Assembly: GCA_022818135.1 (NCBI GenBank)
Contig: JAFMSR010000003.1
Location: 28,507,547 to 28,571,546, forward strand
Source of the DNA: Saxidomus purpurata
Lineage: Eukaryota; Mollusca; Bivalvia; Venerida; Veneridae
Reading direction: 5' to 3'
Length of the DNA stretch: 64,000 nucleotides
A model generated the notes under the pieces. It saw nothing but the letters and a program-made list of their open reading frames with translations, ran no database searches and was not told the origin of the DNA. This document shows, one piece after another, positions 23,501 to 32,500 of the stretch. The first letter of the stretch is position 1; each line of letters starts with the position of its first letter. A program made the position numbers and the translations under genes.

Positions 23501-26500
23501 GTAGAGGATGCTCCCCCATCCCTATCACACCTGTGACGGGGATAAAAAAAAACGGAGTGACCTCGATGAGGGGGCCTATATATATTTAGTCATTTGTTGC
23601 TGTATTTTACATACCAAAGATGGTACATAGTGCTTCAGTACCGTTCCATCCGGATTCAGTACACATGACAGTCTCATACCCTTCAAGCTTGTAACCGGAA
23701 TCACAGGACTGTTTAGCAGTTTGTCCAAATGTCGTGCCTGATATAGCCGTAAATTGTCCGTTAGTTATATTCCGTGTACTACAATCTACAAACAAAGACC
23801 ATTAATTACGCCATTAAGTCGATTATTAACAATTTTCTTAATAAAATGGCATATCTGGAAGTTCAGAAATGATACAAAAATTTCAACTCCTAGTGTCTCG
23901 AACTTAAATATATTCCACTGTTGAAACAAAGGGTAAAAATGGCGAAATGTCTTCCTTATGTTTTTTTTGTCTTTTCGTATACATTCAATTATCACCGAAG
24001 AAGACATATTTGTTCTACCATAAATATGCACTCGCAGTATCTATAGCTAAAGTTCCTTTTACATTTTGCGACATGCCTGGAAGAGTGTTTATGGTATTTA
24101 CTATTTCTTACTTAAAAACCGATACAAATATGCATTCCGGCAAAATACATGTACATACATCTTATTTACAGACAAAATTACACATTATAAATATAAGGGC
24201 GTGTGTGCGTGCGTGTGCGTGCGTGTGTGCCTTTTATACACTCTGTTATTGTAAAGCTGGTAGAGGATGCTCCCCAACCCCTATCACACCTATGACGGGG
24301 ATAAAAAAACGGGGTGACCTCAATGACAGGGCCTTTACATATATACGTATGTGTTGCTGTTTTTTACATACCAAAGATGGTACATTGTGCTTCAGTACCG
24401 TTCCACCCGGATTCAGTACACATGACAGTCTCATACCCTTCAAGCTTGTAACCGGAATCACAGGACTGTTTAGCAGTTTGTCCAAATGTCGTGCCTGATA
24501 TAGCCGTAAATTGTCCGTTAGTTATATTCCGTGTACCACAATCTACAAACACAGACCATTAATTACGCCATTAAACAAAGTAACAGATAACAAGAGCTGT
24601 CCCTCATAAGTGACAAATGCCGCCGAAAGATATTTCTCACAGAAATCGTCCTCTCCATGCGCTCAACAATTGTGCCATGTAATTCTAAAATCATTCCATG
24701 ATTGACAGAGTTAACATGCATACAGTATTTCATTACCATTAAACTCTAAGTGTGACCTTTACCTTTGAGGTTGGGACGTGGGTCTTGTACGCGACACATC
24801 GTCTTGATGTGCTGAACATTTGTGCCATCTAATTGTTAAATCCTTCCATGCATGACTAAGTTACAGTCATGACACAAATGTATGCATACATACATAATTT
24901 CATTACTTTTGAACTCTAAGTGTGACCTTGACGTTTGAGGTAGGGACATGGGTCTTGCACGCGACATGTCGTATATATCTGCTGAACATTTGTGCGAGGT
25001 TAATTTAAAATCCTTCAATGCATGACAAAGTTACAGCCCGGACACGAAAAAACGAAAGGGCAGACGCAACGATAGACAGACGGACGTTGCGATTTTAATA
25101 TGCCACCCTTCGGATGCATAAAAAAGACTCTTCATCATATTGTATTTTAACAATAACAAATTTTCGAAGTTTGTAAACAATTTTCTAAATAAAATGGCAT
25201 ATCTGGAAGTTCAGAAATTATACAAAAAGTCTCGAACTAAAATATATTCCACTGTGGAAACAAAGGGTAAAGAAATTATAAACTTTGATAAAAACTGTCG
25301 AACCTTTAACGTCGTTAATGTTTGGTATATTTCTTGCAAACTGGCGAAATATCTTCCTTATGGCCCTTTTACATTTTGCGACATGCCAGGAAGAGTGTGT
25401 ATGGTATTTACTATTCCTTACTTAAAAACCGATACAAATATGCATTCCGGCAAAATAAATGTACATATATCTTATTTACGGACAAAATTACACATTATAA
25501 ATATAAGGGCGTGTGTGCGTGCGTGTGCGTGCGTGTGTGCCTTTTATACACTCTGTTATTGTAAGGCTGGTAAAGGATGCTCCCGAACCCCTATCACACC
25601 TATGACAGGGATAAAAAACGGGGTGACCTCATTGCCTATTTATTCGTATGTGTTGCTGTATTTTACATACCAAAGATAGAACATAGTGCTTCAGTACCGT
25701 TCCACCCGGATTCAGTACACATGACAGTCTCATACCCTTCAAGCTTGTAACCGGAATCACAGGACTGTTTAGCAGTTTGTCCAAATGTTGTGCCTGATAT
25801 AGCCGTAAATTGTCCGTTAGTTATATTCCGTGTACCACAATCTACAAACATAGACCATAAATTACGCCATTAAACAAAGTAACAGATAACAAGAGCTGTC
25901 CTTCATAAGTGACGAATGTCCCCGAAAGAGTTTTCTAACAGACTCTCTCAATGCGCTCAACAATTTTGCCATGTAATTCTAAAATCTTTCCATGCATGAA
26001 AGAGTTACCATGCATACACTATTCCATTACCTTTAAACTCTAAGTGTGACCTTCACCTTTGATGTTCGGACGTGGGTCTTGAAATGCTGATTATTTGTGC
26101 CAACTAATTTTTAAATCCTTCAATTTATGACAAAGTTACAGTCATGACACATATGTATGCATATAAACACGATTCCATTCCTTTTGAATTCTAAGGATGA
26201 CCTTCACCTTTGAGTTAGGGACGTGGGTCTTGAACGCGACACGTCGGCTTGATGTCTTGAACATTTGTGCGAGAATTCTATTTACTTCAATCTATGAGTG
26301 TGACTTTGACCTTTAAGGTAGGGACGAGGGTCTTGCACGCGACACAGTATGGACACAAATGTGTGCATATATAATGTATACAAGATTCCATTTCCTTCAA
26401 ACTCTAAGTTCGACTTTGACATTTTAAGGTAGGGACGTGGGTCTTGCACGCGACACCTATTCTTGATGTGCTGAACATTTGTGCCAAGTTATTTTAAAAT

Positions 26501-29500
26501 CCTTCAATGCATGACAAAATTACAGTCCGGACACATATGTGTGCATAATCAATGTATAAAAGATTTCATTAACTTCAAACTCTAAGTGTGACTTTGACCT
26601 TTAAGTAAGGAACGTGAGTCTTGCACACAACACGTCGTCTTGATGAGCTGAACATTTGTGCCAAGTTAATTTAAAATCCTTCAATACATGACAACGCTAC
26701 AGTTTGGACTCGAATGTGTGTATACATGGAGAATTCCATTTTCTTCAAACTCTAAGTTTTACCTTGATCTTTGGGGAAAGGACGTGGGTCTTGCACACGA
26801 CACATCATTTTGATGTGCTGTAAATTTATGCCAAGTTATTTTAAAATCCTTCAATGCATGACAAAGTTACAACCTGGATACGCTAAAACGTAAGGGCGGA
26901 CTCACGGATTGACAGGCAGACGGACGGAAGGATGGTGCGATTTTAATATGCTATCCTTCGGGGGAATAAAAACGACACTTCATCATATTTGATTTTAACA
27001 ATGTCAAATATTTGAAGTTTTTTTAATAATTTTCTAAATAAAATAGCATATCTGGAAGTTCAGAAACGATTAAAAAAAAATTCAAGTCCCAGTGTCTCGA
27101 CCTTAAATATAGTCGACTGTTAAAACAAAGGCTAAAAGAAATTATAAACTTTGATAAAAACTGTCGAACTTTTAACGTCGTAAATGTTTGGTAAATTTCA
27201 TGCAAACTGGCGAAATGTCTTCCTTATGTTTTTGTCGTTTTGTTTACGTTCAAGTATCACCGAAGAAGACAGTTTAGTTTTACCATAAATATGCAGTCGT
27301 AGTATCTATCGCTTAAGCCCCTTTTACATTTTCCGACATGCCAGGAAGAGTGTTTGGTGTGAACTATTTCTTACTCAAAAACCGATATAAATATGTATTC
27401 AAAATATATACATCTTATTTACAGACAAAAGTACACATTATATATACGAGGGCGTGTGTGTGCGTACGTGTGTGTGTGCCTTTTCTATATTCTGTTATTG
27501 TAAGGCTGGTAGAGGATGCTCCTCGGCCCCTATCACACCTATGACGGGGATAAAAAAACGGGGTGAACTCGATGGGGGGCCTATACATATATACGTATGT
27601 GTTGCTGTATTTTACATACCAAAGATAGAACATAGTGCTTCAGTATCGTTCCACCCGGATTCAGTACACATGACAGTCTCATACCCTTCAAGCTTGTAAC
27701 CGGAATCACAGGACTGTTTAGCAGTTTGTCCAAATGTCGTGCCTGATATAGCCGTAAATTGTCCGTTAGTTATATTCCGCGTACCACAATCTACAAACAA
27801 AGACCATAAATTACGCCATTAAACAAAGTAACAGATAACAAGAGCTGTCCCTCATAAGTCACGCGAATGCCCCCGAGAGATTTTTCTCACAGACTGTGTC
27901 CTCTCCATGTGCTCAAAAATTGTACCATGTAATTCTAAAATCCTATCATGCATGACAGAGTTACCATGCATACAGTTTTCCATTACCTTTAAACTCTAAG
28001 TGTGACCTTGACCTTTGAGGTAGGGACAAGGGTCTTGTATGCGACACATTATCTTGATGTGCTGAACATTTGTGCCAAGTTATTTTATATTCAATCAATA
28101 CATGACAAAGTTGCAGTCCGGACACGAATGTCTGCATATATACAGGATTCTATTACTTTCAAATTCTCAGTTTGACCTTGTCCTTGGAGGTAGGGGCGTT
28201 GGTCTTGTACGCGACACGTCCTCCGGATGTGCTGAACAATTGTGCCAAGTTATTTTGAAATCCTTCAATGCATGATAAAGTTACAGTCCGGACACGAATA
28301 TTCAGGATTCCATTACCTATAAATACTTAGTGTGACCTTGACCTTTGAGGTAGGGGCATTGGTCTTGCACGCGACACGTCGTCTACATGTGCTGAACATT
28401 TGTGCCAAGTTATTTTAAAATACTCCCATGCATGACAAAGTTACAATCCGGACACAAATGTATAGATATATACAGGATTCTATTACGTTCAAACCCTAAG
28501 TGTGACCCTGACCTTAAAGATAGGGACATGGGTCTTGCACGCGACACGTCGTCTTGATGTGTTAAACGTTTGTGCCAAGTTATTTCAAAATCCTTCAATG
28601 CATGACAAAGTTACAGCTCGGACATGAAAAAATGTAATGACGGACGGACAGACGGACGAACGTACTCACCAGACGGACTTTGTGAGGTTATCCGTTTGAT
28701 ATTTCTTTGATCTTTTTTAACCCCACAATATAATTATTTAACCCAACAATTCTGTTTCTAATCCCATAATGACGGAATTAACTCAAAGCTTTAACCTCAC
28801 AATGCCAAGTTGTACTCAAGCCCTAACCGCGTAATGTTTACTGGGCATGTACGGGCAGACGGACGGACGGACAGTACGATTTTAATATGCCACGCTTCGG
28901 GGTGCATAAAAAGTATGAAAATTCAAATTTCAAATACTTGCGGGCCTTAATCCAGACGATATGATGGTTTTCCGTATTTTCGTATGTCTAACAAATGCAA
29001 TTTACAGTTAACATCGCAAATAAAATCAGAAGTAATAAATAAGTCATCTCATGTCAAATTACCATTTGATTCAAATACATGTAGTCGCATTTTAGTTAAC
29101 TAGGAGTCAAATAAAGGAAATTTAAACAACTGTATTATCATCTAACTTACAGAAAGAATGTATACGCACATAATTTATTTAATTGTAAAAACCGTCTAGA
29201 CTGTACCTATGAGGTTACATTCCGGTCTATCGCTCCATTCACCACTTTCTAAACAAGTCACTTGAGATCTTCCTGTGATTTTATAACCATCTTCACATTC
29301 TATATTTACAACTGATCCAATACTGAAGTCTGTAGCATCGACAACCCCATAGGTTGGGGTTGGATTGGTGCAACCTGCGTAAATAACAAATGGCACCTAG
29401 TTCACAAGTATAAGTAGCAAATTATATGAATATTTATACATTTGTACCCTATTTATAGTCGAAACGTTTTGGCAATCCTGCAGTTTATAATGTTCTATAA

Positions 29501-32500
29501 CAATAAAATAATTAAAGTGTTCTTTTTCTAGTTTGTTAGAGCATATCAATAAAATCATTCACAACGTTGTGATTACCATCGTCTTTTACTGGCCAATTAA
29601 GATCTTTACACTTACACACAGGTTATACTGTATTAGTTTACCAAAACTACACACACAAAAAACTGACCCGGTTCTGGACAGGCGCCAGAAAGCATTACTA
29701 TATCATCAATTGCTATGTCACCAAGATGTTTGTTATCGCTGTTTATTACTGATGCTTCAATTATAATCTGAAAAATATAATGAAAAGGTAACCAAATAAT
29801 GTAAAATACATGAATTGAACGTCGAGGGTTCAGTGCAAGACTAAAGTAACTGTCCATTTTGTCAAAATTGACTTTTTGGTGGTTTTTGTTCATTTTGCAA
29901 GTAAATGAATTTACCAAATTTGATATTGATACATGTAAGATGATCATATTTGTAAACTAAAATTTAATTCTGTCCACTAGTTTCAGAGAAGATATTCTAT
30001 GTGTTTACTTTTGGTTGCAGTAGCAACCAGAGTTCTGCATGGAACAGAATTGTTTTAGCATTTTTGTAGAGCATCCCCGCCCAGTTTCATTAACATTGGC
30101 TAAAAGTGTTTTAGACAATTTGTCGTCAGAATCAATTGTTGACGACGGACAAAGATAAACGACGACGACGGACACCAAGCGGTTACAATAGCTCAATCTG
30201 CCAGGTGAGCTAAAAATGAACAATCAATTTATTACATCTGCATTTAACGGTAACAACTTTAAGAAACTCCCCCGTTTTTATCGCTTATCCGTTATTCATC
30301 TGCTTATAATACATTTCTAAAATTTGGCCGAAATATCTTTAAAAATCAAAGCGCTGAAGGTCAGAGGGCTATAGATAAACTCCCCTTAAAACAACTTTTG
30401 ACATTCGTGATTTTTTTGCGCTGAATCTTACCTAAAGCGTGGGTCGAAATATGCAGACGACGAAATTTAATGAATGATTAACAAATATATGGATGGCAGG
30501 GAATTTTATTTTATTATAAAACGTACGTTAAATGAAAAATAATCACATGGTCAACATTATATATTGTTTGAGAGACCAATAGAATTAATTCGATCTGCGC
30601 TTTGACCTGATGATGTGGATCGAAAATTATTGTGTACTAAGGACAAGACCTTGAAACAGAAATAAAAAAAAAAGCAATAACAACAATGAAACTAAAATAC
30701 AGTATTTTACGATGTGTATAACAGGGAAAACCAAAAAAATGTTCTTGGTTACCTTCTAATTTGTGAAACCGTTCACTGGGCCTACCCAATTCCAACTTGA
30801 CACGCAGATTATATCTTTTTTTAAAGAAATTTATTTTTAGGTAAATACATAAAATTATGTAATCGTTCGTAAATAAGAAAGTTGTCAATTAAATAACATC
30901 AGAAGTTAAACTACAAAGTTTAACTCTTATATCGAGCTCCGTACGTTCCGAAGATATCCGTACTTTTCGTGATATGCATATGATTATCTTCCGTAATCAG
31001 CTTACAGCGCAGTAATTTCTAAATGGAATCCGTGAAAAAACCTGTAATGGGGCCTGTAAGCTATGGACCATTCTGCAATCGTTTGAATTGAATGTACTAT
31101 TTGTAATATGTTCTTATCGCATTCAAACAGAAGATTGATCTGGTCTGTCCTGTACTACTATTCCATAGCGCATGTTTACAGTTGTTATCAGCACATACCA
31201 CAGCTAAATTGACTGCAGTGTTTGAAATGTGTTATGATAACTTAGGCGTAGGGGACTTTCAGTCCCAAGGCCAACAAGGTTAAATATGGATGTTAATACC
31301 GCTATTGTATTTAACTTTAGACTTCACATTTTTATAAAAAGAACGTTAGTTAACATTCTGACTTTACTTCCGATTAGTGTTGCTGTTCCGTAAAACCAGT
31401 CTCGCTTTTTTTGTTAGGTCAACAGAGACACCAGTCAACTTTTTATGTTTTAAAATTTAGTTGATTTCATGTGCATATCTTATTTACAAAATATCAAATT
31501 TATCAAATTTGTAAAAAATGATTTTACAATACATAAAAGTATTTTACGTACAGCTGCCTGACTTTGTGCGTTGGGTGAGATTTCCTTTTTTGGACGTTAA
31601 TGTGCCTGTCACGAATGCTATACTTGATGTACTGGAAGGTAAGTATATATTAAGTACTTACAGTAAAGTCGATACTAATTGAAATCGTCTCTTGCTGAAA
31701 TTTCCAACCCATGCCTTGGTTTCCGATGATCATCAAAAGCAGACTATTCCGATTATGTCGAACCCATATATAGAGGACGCCAACATGTGCTCCGTACATG
31801 TTATACCAAAATGTAAAACAGTACTGTCCAAAAAGATGTTTCGGGGCTTTGAGCGCAGCTCTGTACTTCGGCCGAGCCTTCTCTGAGCTTGTGTCAATGT
31901 ATACGTAAGCGCCCTCTAATAAAAAAAACCCTCATAATTAGAATGAACACGAAGTGGAAAGAGGTCTTTATTGTCAAAATATCATGTATATGTTTACATG
32001 TTACAGGCTTAAACTTGATAATCTCCACTTTAAAATACAAGTGTAATTCCAAATCATTTCCTTCATAAATTGCTTACACTGAAAAACTCATCAACAGCCG
32101 TTCGTTTCTCATTTCAGAACCTTTTGATATATGCGGTGTGTTTTATCAAAAGAGATCTACTCGGATTATTTCGAAACAAACCGCTCGAAGTGCCATCACG
32201 TAATGTTTGACATACTGAAAACATACAGTTCAAATGTATTTGCAGGCAAGGCTGAATGAAATCCTCCTAAATAATAATTTTACACAGTGTCAGAGGTTTC
32301 ATAAATCAAACATTTTCAAAATTTTCACGTGGGTCCAGTTTCATAAACAGGGTCACATAATATTCTAACTAAATGTGCCTACTGCAATAAGTATTCTTAT
32401 GGTTTATCTTACCTCCCGATGTGTGATCAGCATCAGGGCCTGTATCAGGTGTCGGTGTTTCTCCGCTTGCCCATGTCCAATTAAATTTTCCGTAACCCAG

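Larger units (their letters stand above)
4345..28915. repeat. Six tandemly duplicated exon-intron units of the CCP gene
   Basis: Each unit contains, in plus orientation, a block starting gacatgccagg, a GT-rich stretch (gggcgtgtgtgtgcg), tgacggggataaaaaa, a CCP exon, an aagagctgtccctcataag block, a 170-bp tandem array and a spacer with aactgtcgaac. Unit starts are at 5979, 23325, 24070, 25380 and 27335, with one partial unit beginning about 4345. Units differ mainly in array length. The near identity of introns as well as exons points to recent unequal exchange or gene conversion. Confidence 0.8.

Noticed and set aside
24365..25850. Plus-strand frames of 60-180 codons over the CCP units (rich in C and V)
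   Set aside because: They arise from the GT-rich gggcgtgtgtgcg tract and the antisense of the CCP exons, and repeat with each unit.
30610..30640. ctgatgatgtggatcgaaaatt, hammerhead-like boxes
   Set aside because: CTGATGA and GAAA are present but no helix I pairs around them and the spacing of the arms is wrong.
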